Of a DNA stretch of 64,000 nucleotides, positions 40,048 to 50,566 are shown piece by piece (within the stretch, counting starts at the first letter, position 1; each line of letters opens with the position of its first letter). The DNA is from Massilia sp. KIM (GTDB lineage Bacteria; Pseudomonadota; Gammaproteobacteria; Burkholderiales; Burkholderiaceae_D). The notes below the pieces were generated by a model. It made no database searches. It saw nothing but the letters and a program-made list of their open reading frames with translations, and was not told the DNA's origin. The stretch spans positions 372,001 to 436,000 of the forward strand of contig NZ_MVAD01000002.1 in NCBI RefSeq assembly GCF_002007115.1, written 5' to 3'. The translations under genes were made by a program, and so were the position numbers.

Positions 40048-43000
40048 ATGAACACGATGACCCTGCCGGGCAAGCTGGCCGATACCCTGGCCGACCCGGA
40101 CTATGCGCTGGACGACAACCTCACCCGCACCCAGGGCCGGGTCTTCCTGACTGGGACCCAGGCCCTGGTCCGCCTGCTGTGCATGCAGAAGCTGTGCGAC
40201 GAGGCGGCCGGGCTGGATACGGCCGGCTTCGTCAGCGGCTACCGCGGCTCGCCGCTGGGCGCGGTGGACCAGGAACTGTGGCGCGCGTCCACGCTGCTGG
40301 CCCGGCACAAGATCGACTTCCTCCCCGCGATCAACGAGGAACTGGGCGCCACCGCCGTCCTCGGCTCCCAGCAGGTCGAGGCCGACCCCACGCGCAAGGT
40401 CGAGGGCGTGTTCGGCATGTGGTACGGCAAAGGCCCGGGCGTGGACCGCGCCGGCGACGCGCTCAGGCATGGCAACGCCTACGGTTCCTCGCCCCACGGC
40501 GGCGTGCTGGTGATCCTGGGCGACGACCACGGCTGCGTGTCGTCCTCCATGCCGCACCAGAGCGAACAGGCCCTGATGGCCTGGGGCATGCCGGTGCTGA
40601 ACCCGGCCAACATCCAGGAATACCTCGAGTTCGGGCTGTACGGCTGGGCGCTGTCGCGCTATTCCGGCGCCTGGACCGGCTTCAAGGCGATCTCGGAAAC
40701 AGTCGAGGGCGGCGCGGTGGTCGAGCTGCCGCCCATGCCGCGCTACGCCACGCCCACCGACTACACGCCGCCGGAAGGCGGCCTGCACAACCGCTGGCCC
40801 GACTTCCCCAGCCTGGCGCTGGAAGAGCGCGTGCACGCCAAGCTGGAAGCGGTGCAGGCCTTCGCCCGCGCCAATTCGATCGACCGCCTGGTGGTGCCGG
40901 CGCCCGGCGCGCGCATCGGCATCATCGCCGTCGGCAAGGCCTACCTCGACCTGCTGGAAGCGCTGCAGCGCCTCGGCCTGGGCCTGGAGCGCCTGGCGCA
41001 GCTGGGCATCCGCCTGTACAAGCCGGGCCTGAGCTTCCCGCTCGAGCGCACCCGCCTGGACGCCTTCGCCGAGGGCCTGGACGAGATCCTGGTGGTGGAA
41101 GAGAAGGGCGCCGTGGTCGAGCAGCAGGTCAAGAACCTGTTCTACAACCTGCCGCACGAGCGCCGCCCGGTCGTGATCGGCAAGACCGACCGCGAGGGCC
41201 GCCCGATGCTGTCGGCGCTGGGCGAGCTGCGCCCCTCGCGCATCGCGCCCAGCCTGGTGCAGTGGCTGGCGCCGCGCTTCCCGGCCCTCGAGCTGCATGC
41301 CAGGCTGCCGGACTTCTGCGCGGCCGAGCTGCTGTCCAACGGCGCGGACGGTGTCAAGCGCACCCCGTATTTCTGCTCCGGCTGCCCGCACAACACCTCG
41401 ACCCGCGTGCCCGAGGGCAGCCGCGCCCTGGCCGGCATCGGCTGCCACTTCATGGCCACCTGGATGAAGCGCGACACCAACTACCTCGCGCAGATGGGCG
41501 GCGAAGGCGTCAACTGGGTGGCGTCCTCGCGCTTCGTGGGCGAGAAGCACGTGTTCCAGAACCTGGGCGACGGCACCTTCTACCATTCCGGCTCGCTGGC
41601 GATCCGCCAGGCGATCGCGGCGCGCGCCAACATCACCTACAAGATCCTGTACAACGACGCGGTGGCGATGACCGGCGGCCAGCCGGTGGACGGCAAGCTG
41701 TCGGTGCCGCAGATCGTGCAGCAGGTGGTGAGCGAGGGCGCGCGCAAGACGGTGGTGGTCACCGACCAGCCGGAGAACTACCGGGGCGTGGCGCTGCCGG
41801 CCGGCGTCAGCGTGCACCACCGCTCCGAACTCGATGTTGTGCAGCGCGAGCTGCGCGAGATCCCCGGCGTGACGGTGCTGGTGTACGACCAGACCTGCGC
41901 CGCCGAGAAGCGCCGCCGCCGTAGGAAGAACAAGCCGGAGAAGGTGGTCTTCCCCGATCCGGCGCGGCGCATGGTGATCAACCCGGCGGTGTGCGAAGGC
42001 TGCGGCGACTGCGGCGTGCAGTCCAACTGCCTGTCGATCCTGCCGCTCGAAACGGAGCTGGGCCGCAAGCGCCAGATCGAGCAGGCTTCCTGCAACAAGG
42101 ACTATTCCTGCGTCGAAGGCTTCTGCCCGAGCTTCGTCTCGGTGCTGGGCGGCGCGCTGCGCAAGCCGGCGGCGGTCAGCCTGTCGCTGGCCGAGCTGGA
42201 AGGCGCGCTGTCGCGCTATCCCTCGCCACGGCCGCATGCGCTGGCCGAACCCTTCGAGATCCTTGTGGCGGGCGTGGGCGGCACCGGCGTGGTCACCGTC
42301 GGCGCCCTGATCACGATGGCGGCCCACCTCGAAGGCAAGGGCGCCTCGACCCTGGACTTCATGGGCTTCGCCCAGAAGGGCGGGGCGGTGCTGTCGCACG
42401 TGCGCGTGGCGGCCTCGCCCGCCCACCTGAACCAGGTGCGCATCGACGTGCAGCAGGCCGACGCGGTGTTCGCCTGCGACCTGGTGGTGGCGGCGATGCC
42501 GGACAGCCTGGCGGTGATGCGGCGCGGTCACACCCGCGTAGTGGCGAACGAACGCGAGATCCCGACCGCGGACTTCACCCGCGAGCGCGACGCCTCGATC
42601 AACAAGGAAGGCCTGCTGGAGAAAATCGCGGCGGCGGCCGGCAAGGACCAGCTCCTGATGCTCGACCCGCAAGGCATCGCGGCGCGCTTCCTGGGCGACC
42701 CGATCGGCGGCAACATCCTGCTGATGGGCTATGCCTGGCAGCTCGGCCTGGTGCCGGTGGGCTTGACGGCCTTGCATCGCGCGATCGAACTGAACGGCGT
42801 GGCGGTGGACATGAACAAGCGCGCCTTCACGCTGGGCCGCCTGGCGGCGGCCGACCGCGAGGCGCTCGAGCGCCTCAATGGTCCGCGTCCGGCCGTGGTG
42901 CAGTTCGCGATGCCGAAGACGCTGCCCGAGATCGTCGCCTTCCGCAAGGACTGGCTGAGGGCTTACCAGGACGCCGGCTATGCGCGCCTGTACGAGGACG

Positions 43001-43590
43001 CGGTGGCGGCGCTGGAGCACGCCGAAGTGGCGCTGGAAGGCGAGGGCAGCAAGCGCTCGCTGAGCAAGGCGGTGGCGCGCAACCTGTTCAAGCTGATGGC
43101 CTACAAGGACGAGTACGAGGTGGCGCGCCTGCACGCCGATCCCGCCTTCCGCGAGCAGATCGCGGGGCAGTTCGACGGTGACTACAAGCTGGCTTTCCAT
43201 CTGGCGCCGCCCTTGTTGGCGCGCCGGAAGCCGGGGTCGGAGGCGCCGGCAAAAATCGCTTTCGGCGGCTGGATGCTGAGCGCCTTCGGCGTGCTGGCGC
43301 GGCTGAAGGGCCTGCGGGGCACAGCCTTCGACGTGTTCGGCTACACGGCCGAGCGCCGCCGCGAACGCGCGCTGCGCGACCGCTACCTGGACTTCGTGCG
43401 CAGCCTGCCGCAGCGCCTGACGGCGGCCAACAAGCCGGTGGCGCTGAAGCTGGCCCAGTTGCCGGACGGCGTGCGCGGCTATGGGCACATCAAGCTGAAG
43501 GCGATGGATGCCTTCGATGCGGCCTGGGAGGAAGGCATGGCGGAGTTCGAGGCGCCGAAGAAGACCATCGAGATCAAGCGCCAGGCCTGA
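40048..43590 (+). CDS. Indolepyruvate ferredoxin oxidoreductase, alpha-beta fusion
   Basis: A 1180-residue enzyme that oxidatively decarboxylates aryl-pyruvates to aryl-acetyl-CoA. From the N terminus it has a pyrimidine-binding domain (FVSGYRGSPLGAVD), a TPP domain (YFCSGCPHNTST, then GIGCHFMATW), a cysteine cluster CEGCGDCGVQSNC near 650, and a gamma/beta-type domain (GVGGTGVVTVGALI) near 750. It therefore joins iorA and iorB functions in one chain. The product phenylacetyl-CoA would feed the paa pathway in this window. An ATG at 40057 is a possible alternative start. Confidence 0.9.
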   Translation: MNTMTLPGKLADTLADPDYALDDNLTRTQGRVFLTGTQALVRLLCMQKLCDEAAGLDTAGFVSGYRGSPLGAVDQELWRASTLLARHKIDFLPAINEELGATAVLGSQQVEADPTRKVEGVFGMWYGKGPGVDRAGDALRHGNAYGSSPHGGVLVILGDDHGCVSSSMPHQSEQALMAWGMPVLNPANIQEYLEFGLYGWALSRYSGAWTGFKAISETVEGGAVVELPPMPRYATPTDYTPPEGGLHNRWPDFPSLALEERVHAKLEAVQAFARANSIDRLVVPAPGARIGIIAVGKAYLDLLEALQRLGLGLERLAQLGIRLYKPGLSFPLERTRLDAFAEGLDEILVVEEKGAVVEQQVKNLFYNLPHERRPVVIGKTDREGRPMLSALGELRPSRIAPSLVQWLAPRFPALELHARLPDFCAAELLSNGADGVKRTPYFCSGCPHNTSTRVPEGSRALAGIGCHFMATWMKRDTNYLAQMGGEGVNWVASSRFVGEKHVFQNLGDGTFYHSGSLAIRQAIAARANITYKILYNDAVAMTGGQPVDGKLSVPQIVQQVVSEGARKTVVVTDQPENYRGVALPAGVSVHHRSELDVVQRELREIPGVTVLVYDQTCAAEKRRRRRKNKPEKVVFPDPARRMVINPAVCEGCGDCGVQSNCLSILPLETELGRKRQIEQASCNKDYSCVEGFCPSFVSVLGGALRKPAAVSLSLAELEGALSRYPSPRPHALAEPFEILVAGVGGTGVVTVGALITMAAHLEGKGASTLDFMGFAQKGGAVLSHVRVAASPAHLNQVRIDVQQADAVFACDLVVAAMPDSLAVMRRGHTRVVANEREIPTADFTRERDASINKEGLLEKIAAAAGKDQLLMLDPQGIAARFLGDPIGGNILLMGYAWQLGLVPVGLTALHRAIELNGVAVDMNKRAFTLGRLAAADREALERLNGPRPAVVQFAMPKTLPEIVAFRKDWLRAYQDAGYARLYEDAVAALEHAEVALEGEGSKRSLSKAVARNLFKLMAYKDEYEVARLHADPAFREQIAGQFDGDYKLAFHLAPPLLARRKPGSEAPAKIAFGGWMLSAFGVLARLKGLRGTAFDVFGYTAERRRERALRDRYLDFVRSLPQRLTAANKPVALKLAQLPDGVRGYGHIKLKAMDAFDAAWEEGMAEFEAPKKTIEIKRQA

Positions 43591-43639
43591 GGCTGGGCCT
43601 ATCCGGTCAGGGCGTCATGCCCCTCCCGTCACGCATGAA

Positions 43640-43725
43640 CGTCGCACCGGCGAAGGCCGGTGCCCAAGTTGGAAGCGCAGTGGCAGCGCATGCAAACTTG
43701 GGCACCGGCCTTCGCCGGTGCGACG
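43640..43725. repeat. Two-arm REP-like element
   Basis: The arms 43640-43670 and 43695-43725 are exact reverse complements. Their core is GCACCGGCGAAGGCCGGTGC, a variant in which both sides of the stem changed together. The rest of this 422-bp gap, about 43726-44012, shows no convincing gene. Confidence 0.9.
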
Positions 43726-44012
43726 GTTTTATGGTCAGCGAATGAAGCAGACGAATGCGGATTTGCACGCCCCGGCCGCTCGGCGATATCTACGGCATGG
43801 ACATATTGACAATGTTTTCGCTTGTGCTCGTCGGCCGAGGCAGCGGGGAGGAAAATCAATGTCAGGATGACAAAGGAATGCCGGGAGGGGAAGTGGCGCA
43901 TCGGAGCGCCGACGATTGTTAAATCGACAATGCTTGGCGCAGTATTGCACCTGCGCCTCACGTGCGCGGAAGGAAAAAAGGGAGAAGCGCGCGGCGCTCC
44001 TCCCGTGACCGA

Positions 44013-44648
44013 CTACTTGTTCGGCGCCAGCACCAGGGTGTCCGGCGCCCCCGGCACTGCCGTTGCCGTCGCCAGCGGCGCCGCGGCGGCCTGCTGCGCC
44101 GGCTTGCCGCCCTGCTGGGAGCGCGGCTGGCGCAGGTAGCGCGCCGTGTGGCGGCGCTCGCCGTGGCCATTCTTCGGCCAGGTGATGAAACGCGACAATT
44201 CCTGCAGCGCGCGCTGGTAGACATCGCGCTTGAATTCGATCACCACGTCCAGCGGCACCCAGTAGTCATGCCAACGCCAGGCGTCGAACTCCGGATGGTC
44301 GGTCAGGCGCAGGTTCACGTCGTTGTCGCGCGCAATCATGCGCAACAGGAACCAGATCTGCTTCTGGCCGCGGTAATGCCCGCGAATTTCGCGCTTGATG
44401 AAGTGATCGGGCACTTCGTAGCGCAGCCAGTCCCGCGTGCGACCGATGATCTTCACGTGTTCCTGGCGCAGGCCGATTTCCTCCTCCAGCTCGCGGTACA
44501 TCGCCTGTTCCGGCGTTTCGCCGTACTTGATACCCCCTTGCGGGAATTGCCACGAGTGCTCGCGCACCCGCTTGCCCCACCACACCTCGTTGTTGGCGTT
44601 CAGCAGGATGATGCCGACGTTGGGGCGGAACCCTTCACGATCGAGCAT
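44013..44648 (-). CDS. rppH: RNA pyrophosphohydrolase
   Basis: Removes pyrophosphate from mRNA 5' ends and so starts RNase E-dependent decay. The 211-residue protein has [17 protein letters not shown] and the complete Nudix box, [23 protein letters not shown], at about residues 38-60. The last 45 residues are a low-complexity Gln/Ala/Pro-rich tail found in betaproteobacterial members. GAGGTG is before the ATG on the minus strand. It is divergent from proS, its usual neighbour in betaproteobacteria. Confidence 0.95.
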   Translation of the reverse strand: MLDREGFRPNVGIILLNANNEVWWGKRVREHSWQFPQGGIKYGETPEQAMYRELEEEIGLRQEHVKIIGRTRDWLRYEVPDHFIKREIRGHYRGQKQIWFLLRMIARDNDVNLRLTDHPEFDAWRWHDYWVPLDVVIEFKRDVYQRALQELSRFITWPKNGHGERRHTARYLRQPRSQQGGKPAQQAAAAPLATATAVPGAPDTLVLAPNK

Positions 44649-44853
44649 AAGTGCACCTCGAAACTTTCTGCCGGCCGAATGTTCCTTATATTTTTACTTA
44701 CAAATACTGCGCCCTTCGAGGACCCGTGCCGCTCCCACGGCAAGCGCTGCCTTGTTCCGGACCCGTTTGTAGAAAGTTTGGACGCATCAGCCGGCTAATC
44801 CTTTAAAATTAAGGTCGATTATAACTCTCTCTTTTTAAAAAGAATTCACGGAT

Positions 44854-46572
44854 ATGCGCGCCTCACGATTTTTTATTTCAACTCTTAAAGAAGCGCCTTC
44901 CGACGCGGAGATCGTCAGCCACCAGCTGATGATGCGCGCCGGGATGATCAAGCGCCTGGGCTCGGGCATCTACACCTATATGCCCATGGGCCTGCGTATC
45001 ATCCGCAAGGTCGAGAACATCATTCGCGAGGAAATGAACCGCGCGGGCGCCATCGAGCTCCTGATGCCAGTCGTGCAACCGGCCGAGTTGTGGCAGGAAA
45101 CGGGCCGCTGGGACAAGATGGGCCCGGAATTGATGCGTGTCAAAGACCGTCATGGCCGTGAGTTCGCCATCCAGCCGACTTCCGAGGAAGTGGTCACCGA
45201 CGTGGTGCGCAGCGAGCTGAAATCCTACCGCCAGCTGCCGATCAACTTCTACCACATCCAGACCAAGTTCCGCGACGAGCGCCGTCCACGCTTCGGCCTG
45301 ATGCGCGGCCGCGAGTTCACCATGAAGGACGCCTATTCCTTCGACCGCGACGTCGAAGGCATGCGCGTGTCCTACCAGACGATGTTCGATGCGTACACGC
45401 GCATCTTCAACCGCTTCGGCCTGAAGTTCCGCGCGGTGGCGGCCGACAACGGCGCCATCGGCGGCACCGGCTCGCACGAATTCCACGTCATCGCCAGCAC
45501 CGGCGAGGACGCGCTGGTGTACTGCCCGACCTCGGATTACGCGGCCAACATCGAAGCGGCGGAAGCGCTGGCCATCGGCAGCCGCGGCGCCGCCACCCAG
45601 GCCCTGGCCAAGACCTCGACCCCGGGCAAGACCAAGTGCGAAGCGGTGTCCGAGCTGCTCGGCATCCCGCTGACCCAGCACGTCAAGAGCATCGCCCTGA
45701 CCGTCGAAAAAGAGGGCAAGAAGGAATACTGGCTGCTGCTGCTGCGCGCCGACCATGAACTCAACGAGATCAAGGTCTCGAAAGTGGAAGGCCTGAAGGA
45801 CTTCCGCTTCTCGACCGAAGCCGAGATCGAGGAAGCCTACGGCACCGTGCCGGGCTACCTGGGTCCGATCAACACCAAACTGCCGGTCAAGGTGGTGGCC
45901 GACCGCACCGTCGCCAACATGGCCGATTTCGTGTGCGGCGCCAACGAGGCCGACTTCCACTACACCGGCGCCAACTGGGGCCGCGACGTGGCCGAGCCGA
46001 TCGTGGCCGACCTGCGCAACGTGGTCGAGGGCGACGCCTCGCCGGACGGCAAGGGCGTGCTGGCGATCGAGCGCGGCATCGAAGTGGGCCACGTGTTCCA
46101 GCTCGGCACCGCCTACTCGGAAGCGATGGGCGCGACCTACCTGGACGAAGGCGGCAAGCCGGTGGCGCTGCAGATGGGCTGCTACGGCATCGGCGTGACC
46201 CGCATCCTGGGCGCGGCGATCGAGCAAAACTTCGACGACAAGGGCATCGTCTGGCCGGACGCCATCGCGCCCTTCGAGCTGGTGCTGTGCCCGATGGGCC
46301 TGGACCGCAGCGAGATGGTCAAGGAGCAGACCGAGAAGCTGTACGCGGAACTGCAGGCGGCCGGCGTGGACGTGGTCGTGGACGACCGCGGCCTGCGTCC
46401 GGGCGCGATGTTCGCCGACTGGGAACTGATCGGCGTCCCGCACCGCATCGTGATCGGCGAGCGTGGCCTTAAGGAAGGCAACCTGGAATACCAGGGCCGC
46501 CGCGATGCCGAGGCGACCAGCGTTCCGGTCGCCGAGATGGTCGGCTTCGTCAAGGACAAGCTGGCCAAGTGA
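44854..46572 (+). CDS. proS: Prolyl-tRNA synthetase
   Basis: Charges tRNA-Pro. The 572-residue bacterial-type class II enzyme has motif 2 in [23 protein letters not shown] and motif 3 in [13 protein letters not shown]. An insertion editing domain spans about residues 225-405. The C-terminal anticodon-binding domain begins near [20 protein letters not shown] at 44818 may be the -10 box. The stop codon shares a base with the start of the next gene. Confidence 0.97.
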   Translation: MRASRFFISTLKEAPSDAEIVSHQLMMRAGMIKRLGSGIYTYMPMGLRIIRKVENIIREEMNRAGAIELLMPVVQPAELWQETGRWDKMGPELMRVKDRHGREFAIQPTSEEVVTDVVRSELKSYRQLPINFYHIQTKFRDERRPRFGLMRGREFTMKDAYSFDRDVEGMRVSYQTMFDAYTRIFNRFGLKFRAVAADNGAIGGTGSHEFHVIASTGEDALVYCPTSDYAANIEAAEALAIGSRGAATQALAKTSTPGKTKCEAVSELLGIPLTQHVKSIALTVEKEGKKEYWLLLLRADHELNEIKVSKVEGLKDFRFSTEAEIEEAYGTVPGYLGPINTKLPVKVVADRTVANMADFVCGANEADFHYTGANWGRDVAEPIVADLRNVVEGDASPDGKGVLAIERGIEVGHVFQLGTAYSEAMGATYLDEGGKPVALQMGCYGIGVTRILGAAIEQNFDDKGIVWPDAIAPFELVLCPMGLDRSEMVKEQTEKLYAELQAAGVDVVVDDRGLRPGAMFADWELIGVPHRIVIGERGLKEGNLEYQGRRDAEATSVPVAEMVGFVKDKLAK

Positions 46573-47195
46573 TGCCTCTCCAACTTGCCCCCCTGATCGG
46601 GGGCATGCTGCTGACCGCCGGGTTGCTGCTCGGCGGGGCGGCCTACGCCGGCAACCAGAAGGAAGAAGCGATGGCCGACTCGGTGCGGCTGGCGCTGGCC
46701 AACGCGATCGCCGACGCCCGCCCGCCCAAGCCGATCCTGCGCACCGAGCAGGCGCGCCAGCGCTACCAGCAATGGTTCGACGAGATGTCGCGCCGGCTGG
46801 CCAAGCGCATCCCGGATGAATTCTCGCGCACCGAACTCCTCGAGACCGTGTGGTACGAGTCGACCCGCGCCGGGCTCGATCCGGCCATGGTGCTGGGCTT
46901 GATCCAGGTGGAGTCGGCCTACCGCAAGTACGCGATCTCGATCGCCGGGGCGCGCGGCTACATGCAGGTGATGCCGTTCTGGACCAAGGTGATCGGGGAT
47001 GGCGACAGGCGCAGGCTGTTCCACATGCAGACCAACCTGCGCTACGGGTGCTCGATCCTGCGCATGTACATCGACATGGAAAAGGGCGACCTCTACCTGG
47101 CGCTCGGCCGCTACAACGGCAGCCGGGGCAAGCCGCAATATCCGAACGCCGTGTTCGCGGCGTGGAAAAAGTGGGAATTCAAGCCGAGCGCTTGA
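46572..47195 (+). CDS. Lytic transglycosylase (SLT domain)
   Basis: A 207-residue murein lytic transglycosylase. An N-terminal hydrophobic segment (LIGGMLLTAGLLLGGAAYA) is a signal peptide or anchor. The SLT catalytic domain covers about residues 85-195, with the general acid Glu in GLIQVESAYRKYA and the GYMQVMPF motif. The ATG overlaps the proS stop by one base. An alternative GTG at 46569 would add one residue. It should act on peptidoglycan in the periplasm. Confidence 0.9.
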   Translation: MPLQLAPLIGGMLLTAGLLLGGAAYAGNQKEEAMADSVRLALANAIADARPPKPILRTEQARQRYQQWFDEMSRRLAKRIPDEFSRTELLETVWYESTRAGLDPAMVLGLIQVESAYRKYAISIAGARGYMQVMPFWTKVIGDGDRRRLFHMQTNLRYGCSILRMYIDMEKGDLYLALGRYNGSRGKPQYPNAVFAAWKKWEFKPSA

Positions 47196-47269
47196 GGGAT
47201 TGATCGATTGATTGGCGCCTTCTCGGCGCGTAATCCACTACCGTACCCTTTCCCCATCGGCCTCAAGAC

Positions 47270-47374
47270 CGTCATTCCGGCGAAGGCCGGAATCCAAGTT
47301 CGTCGTGCCGCCGCTGACGTTTGATGCTAGTGGCACGCGCGCAAACTTGGATTCCCGCCTTCGCGGGAATGACG
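47270..47374. repeat. Two-arm REP-like element
   Basis: The left arm has TTCCGGCGAAGGCCGGAA and the right arm has TTCCCGCCTTCGCGGGAA. The two arms of one element therefore use different stems, each fully paired internally. The element sits between the transglycosylase gene and the first alkaline phosphatase. Confidence 0.88.
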
Positions 47375-47437
47375 TTCATGAGCCGCCATTCTTGTCTCGC
47401 ACAGTGTAGACTCACCGCTTTCCCCCGTGAGGTATGC

Positions 47438-48892
47438 ATGCGACCGACCCCCTTCGCCGCCGCCACGCTGCTGGCGGCTCTCGCCGGCTGCGCGGCCACC
47501 CCGCCCGCCGCGCCCGAACGCCAGACTGCTGGCGCCACCGCCAGCCAGGCCCTCGAACCCCGCGCCAAGAACATCATCTTCTTCCTCGGTGACGGCATGG
47601 GCATGAACACGCTCACCGCCGCGCGCATCTACGCGGTCGGCGAAGACGGCGAACTGGCCATCGACAAGCTCCCCGAATCGGCCTTCGTCAAGACCTTCTC
47701 CAACGACGCCCAGGTCACCGACAGCGCGGCCTCGATGGCCGCCTACATGACCGGCGTGAAGCAGAACAACGGCGTGGTCTCGATGTCCTCCGACACGCGC
47801 TCGGTCTCCCCCGGCCCCGACGCCAATGGCAACAACCTGGTCAGCCGCTGCGCCAACGGCCAGCCGGTGCCGACCCTGCTGGAGCTGGCCCGGCGCCGCG
47901 GCATGGCGCTCGGCGTGGTCACCAACACCAGCGTCACCGACGCCACCCCGGCCACCACCTATTCCCACTTCTGCCACCGCAAGCTGGAGAACGACATCGC
48001 CGCTTCGCTGGTGCCGAACGGCGCCGGCTACAACAAGGAGCTGGGCGCGCGCGGCCTGGACGTGGTGTTCGGCGGCGGCGCCCAGTTCTTCACCCCATTT
48101 GCCAAGGGCGGCAAGCGCGCCGACAACCGCGACCTGCTTGCGGAGCTGGAGGCACAGGGCTTCACGGTGGCGCGCGACACCGCGCAGTTCGAGGCCTTGA
48201 AGCCGGGCCGGCCGGCCATCGGCCTGTTCGCACCGAACCACATGGCCTACGACGCCGTGCGCAACCCGGCCCAGCAGCCGGAGCTGGCCGCGATGGCGCG
48301 CAAGGCCATCGACATGCTGGCCCCCAACCCGAACGGCTTCGTGCTGATCGTCGAGGGCGGCTTGATCGACCACGCGCTGCATGCCACCCTGGGCAAGCGC
48401 GCGCTGCAGGAGACCGTGGCCTACAACGCCGCGCTGCAGGCCGCCATCGACCGCATGCAGGCGATCGACCCGGGCCTGAAGCACACCCTGATCGTCGCCA
48501 CCGCCGACCATGACCACACGCTGCTCCTGAACGGCTACACCGCGCGCACCGGCAAGACCACCCCGGGCAACCCGGGCGTGCTGGGCCTGGTGCGAGGACT
48601 GGACGGCAAGCCCAAGCTGGACAAGGACGGCATGCCCTACACCATCATCGGCTTCGGCACCGGAGAGAATCGCTACGCCGGCAACCGCTCCAAACAGCGT
48701 ATGCTCACCGACGAGATCGTGAGCGCCGACGACTACCACCAGGAAGCCGCGGTGCGCACCCGGCCCGGCGCCGAGACCCATGGCGGGGCCGACGTCTACC
48801 TGGGCGCCATCGGCGCCGGGTCCGAGCTGTTCCGCGGGACCATCGACAACACCCGCGTGTTCAGCCTGATCAAGACCGCCGCCGGCCTGTAA
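47438..48892 (+). CDS. Alkaline phosphatase, predicted lipoprotein
   Basis: A 484-residue phosphomonoesterase of the alkaline phosphatase superfamily. FFLGDGMGMNTLTAARIY gives the metal ligand Asp51, and DSAASMAAYMTG holds the nucleophile Ser96. ATADHDHTLLLNGY supplies the His/Asp ligands. The N terminus has a lipobox LAGC with Cys18, so it is probably anchored to the outer membrane. It is 11 bp upstream of a second, similar phosphatase gene. Confidence 0.9.
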   Translation: MRPTPFAAATLLAALAGCAATPPAAPERQTAGATASQALEPRAKNIIFFLGDGMGMNTLTAARIYAVGEDGELAIDKLPESAFVKTFSNDAQVTDSAASMAAYMTGVKQNNGVVSMSSDTRSVSPGPDANGNNLVSRCANGQPVPTLLELARRRGMALGVVTNTSVTDATPATTYSHFCHRKLENDIAASLVPNGAGYNKELGARGLDVVFGGGAQFFTPFAKGGKRADNRDLLAELEAQGFTVARDTAQFEALKPGRPAIGLFAPNHMAYDAVRNPAQQPELAAMARKAIDMLAPNPNGFVLIVEGGLIDHALHATLGKRALQETVAYNAALQAAIDRMQAIDPGLKHTLIVATADHDHTLLLNGYTARTGKTTPGNPGVLGLVRGLDGKPKLDKDGMPYTIIGFGTGENRYAGNRSKQRMLTDEIVSADDYHQEAAVRTRPGAETHGGADVYLGAIGAGSELFRGTIDNTRVFSLIKTAAGL

Positions 48893-48903
48893 GAGGAGCC
48901 ACC

Positions 48904-50262
48904 ATGAACTTCCGACGCATTTCTCCGCTGCTGGCCGCCTGCGCACTGCTGGCCGCCAACGCCTCCGCCGCCCCGCAGGCCAAGAACATCATCTTCTTCC
49001 TCGGCGACGGCATGGGCCCGACCACGATCACCGCCGCCCGCATCTACAAGGGCGGCGAGGACAGCCTGCTCAACTTCGAGCGGCTCGAGCGCACCGCGCG
49101 CATCAAGACCTATTCGAACGACTTCCAGACCACCGACAGCGCGCCATCGATGGGCGCCTACATGACCGGCATCAAGATCAACAACGACGTGATCTCGATG
49201 AAGGACGCGCGCGCGATCGACCCGAGCCCGGATGGCGTCGACCGCTGCGGCAGCGCCAACGGCGCCGTCGCGCCGACCATCCTGGAATTGGCCAAGGCGC
49301 GCGGCAAGGCGGTGGGCGCGGTGACCACCACCGAACTGACCCACGCGACGCCGGCGTCGACCTTCTCGCACGTCTGCCACCGCGACGCCGTGTACACCAT
49401 CGCCCAGCAGATCGTGCCGGGCGGCGCCGGCTACAACCCGGCCCTGGGCGACGGCGTGGATGTGCTGATGGGCGGCGGGCGCAACCACTTCACGCCGCGC
49501 GGCGCCGGCAATCCCCAGGGGCGGCCGGACGGGCGCGACCTGATGAAGGAGTTCGCTGCCCAAGGCTATTTCGTGGCCAACACCAAGGCCGACATGCTGT
49601 CCGCGCGGCCGGGCCGCAAGTTCGTCGGCATCTACAGCGCCACCAGCCACCTCGATTATTCGCTGGCGCGCCGTCCGGAGCAGCCGAGCCTGGCCGAGAT
49701 GACGGCCAAGTCGATCGATCTGCTGTCCAAGGATCCGGACGGCTTCTTCCTGATGGTCGAAGGCGGCAAGATCGACCACGCGCTGCACGACACCCGCGCC
49801 AAGGATGCGCTGGCGGAGACGGTGGCCTTCGACGAGGCGATCCAGACGGCGCTGGAGCGCATGCGCGCCATCGATCCAGGGCTGGAGAACACCCTGATCG
49901 TGGTGACGGCGGACCACGACCACACCATGATCCTGGGCGGCTATCCGAAGCGCGGCAATCCGGTGCTGGACGTCTTGCGCGACTATGCGAGCGGCGAGCC
50001 GCGCAAGGATGCGGACGGCAAGACCTTCACCACGCTGCTGTTCGGGAATGGGCCGAACCGGCCGGACGTGCGGGCGGACGTGGACAGCAAGACCGTGATG
50101 GGGCCGGGCTACCTGTATGAGGCGGGCGTGCGTTCGGACTGGGAGACGCACGGGGGAGGGGATGTGAAGCTGTATGCGGTGGGGGCGGGGTCGGCGCCGT
50201 TCAAGGGGACCATCGAGAATACGCAGGTGTTTCACTTGATGAGGGCGGCGGCGGGGCTTTAA
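48904..50262 (+). CDS. Alkaline phosphatase, secreted
   Basis: A 452-residue alkaline phosphatase with a cleavable signal peptide (ending near NASA). FFLGDGMGPTTITAARIY includes Asp35, and DSAPSMGAYMTG includes the nucleophile Ser79. VVTADHDHTMILGGY holds further metal ligands. AGAGGAG precedes the ATG. It is clearly homologous to the upstream lipoprotein form and probably arose by tandem duplication. No Pho box was recognised. Confidence 0.92.
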   Translation: MNFRRISPLLAACALLAANASAAPQAKNIIFFLGDGMGPTTITAARIYKGGEDSLLNFERLERTARIKTYSNDFQTTDSAPSMGAYMTGIKINNDVISMKDARAIDPSPDGVDRCGSANGAVAPTILELAKARGKAVGAVTTTELTHATPASTFSHVCHRDAVYTIAQQIVPGGAGYNPALGDGVDVLMGGGRNHFTPRGAGNPQGRPDGRDLMKEFAAQGYFVANTKADMLSARPGRKFVGIYSATSHLDYSLARRPEQPSLAEMTAKSIDLLSKDPDGFFLMVEGGKIDHALHDTRAKDALAETVAFDEAIQTALERMRAIDPGLENTLIVVTADHDHTMILGGYPKRGNPVLDVLRDYASGEPRKDADGKTFTTLLFGNGPNRPDVRADVDSKTVMGPGYLYEAGVRSDWETHGGGDVKLYAVGAGSAPFKGTIENTQVFHLMRAAAGL

Positions 50263-50283
50263 ACAGGCCGCGGGGCGTTATGC

Positions 50284-50465
50284 AAACTTGGATCCCGGCC
50301 TTCGCCGGGATGACGTTGGTTGGGTATGACAGTGATTCAAAAGCTCCGACTTCGGTACCTATAACGCAGCTTACGTATGGCTTCGGTCACGCATAACTTC
50401 GGCCACGCATAACCTCGGCCACGTAACTATGAACGTCATCCCGGCGAAGGCCGGGATCCAAGTTC
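50284..50465. repeat. Split REP-like pair enclosing tandem 16-bp repeats
   Basis: The arms at 50284-50315 and 50434-50465 are inverted copies with ATCCCGGCCTTCGCCGGGAT cores. They are farther apart (about 118 bp) than in other elements. Between them are near-tandem 16-mers TTCGGTCACGCATAAC (50382-50397) and TTCGGCCACGCATAAC (50398-50413), with a shorter third copy to 50427. Confidence 0.85.
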
Positions 50466-50499
50466 CTGCGCGCAGCCGCAACCACAAAACCCACCATCA

Positions 50500-50535
50500 A
50501 AAGCAAAAGGCCCCGGTATTACCCAGGGCCTTTCT
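50500..50535 (-). terminator. Terminator of the SWIB gene
   Basis: On the minus strand, AAAGGCCC and GGGCCTTTT pair around TGGGTAATACC-type loop sequence and are followed by TTTTGCTTTT. It sits about 30 bp after the SWIB stop codon. Confidence 0.78.
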
Positions 50536-50566
50536 GCTCGTACTTCGCCGGACAGCCAGCCGGCGA

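Noticed and set aside
39844..43488. 1214-codon open frame antisense to the indolepyruvate oxidoreductase
   Set aside because: Composition is typical of antisense GC-rich frames (His/Gln/Arg/Ala/Val-rich). The plus-strand gene is unambiguous.
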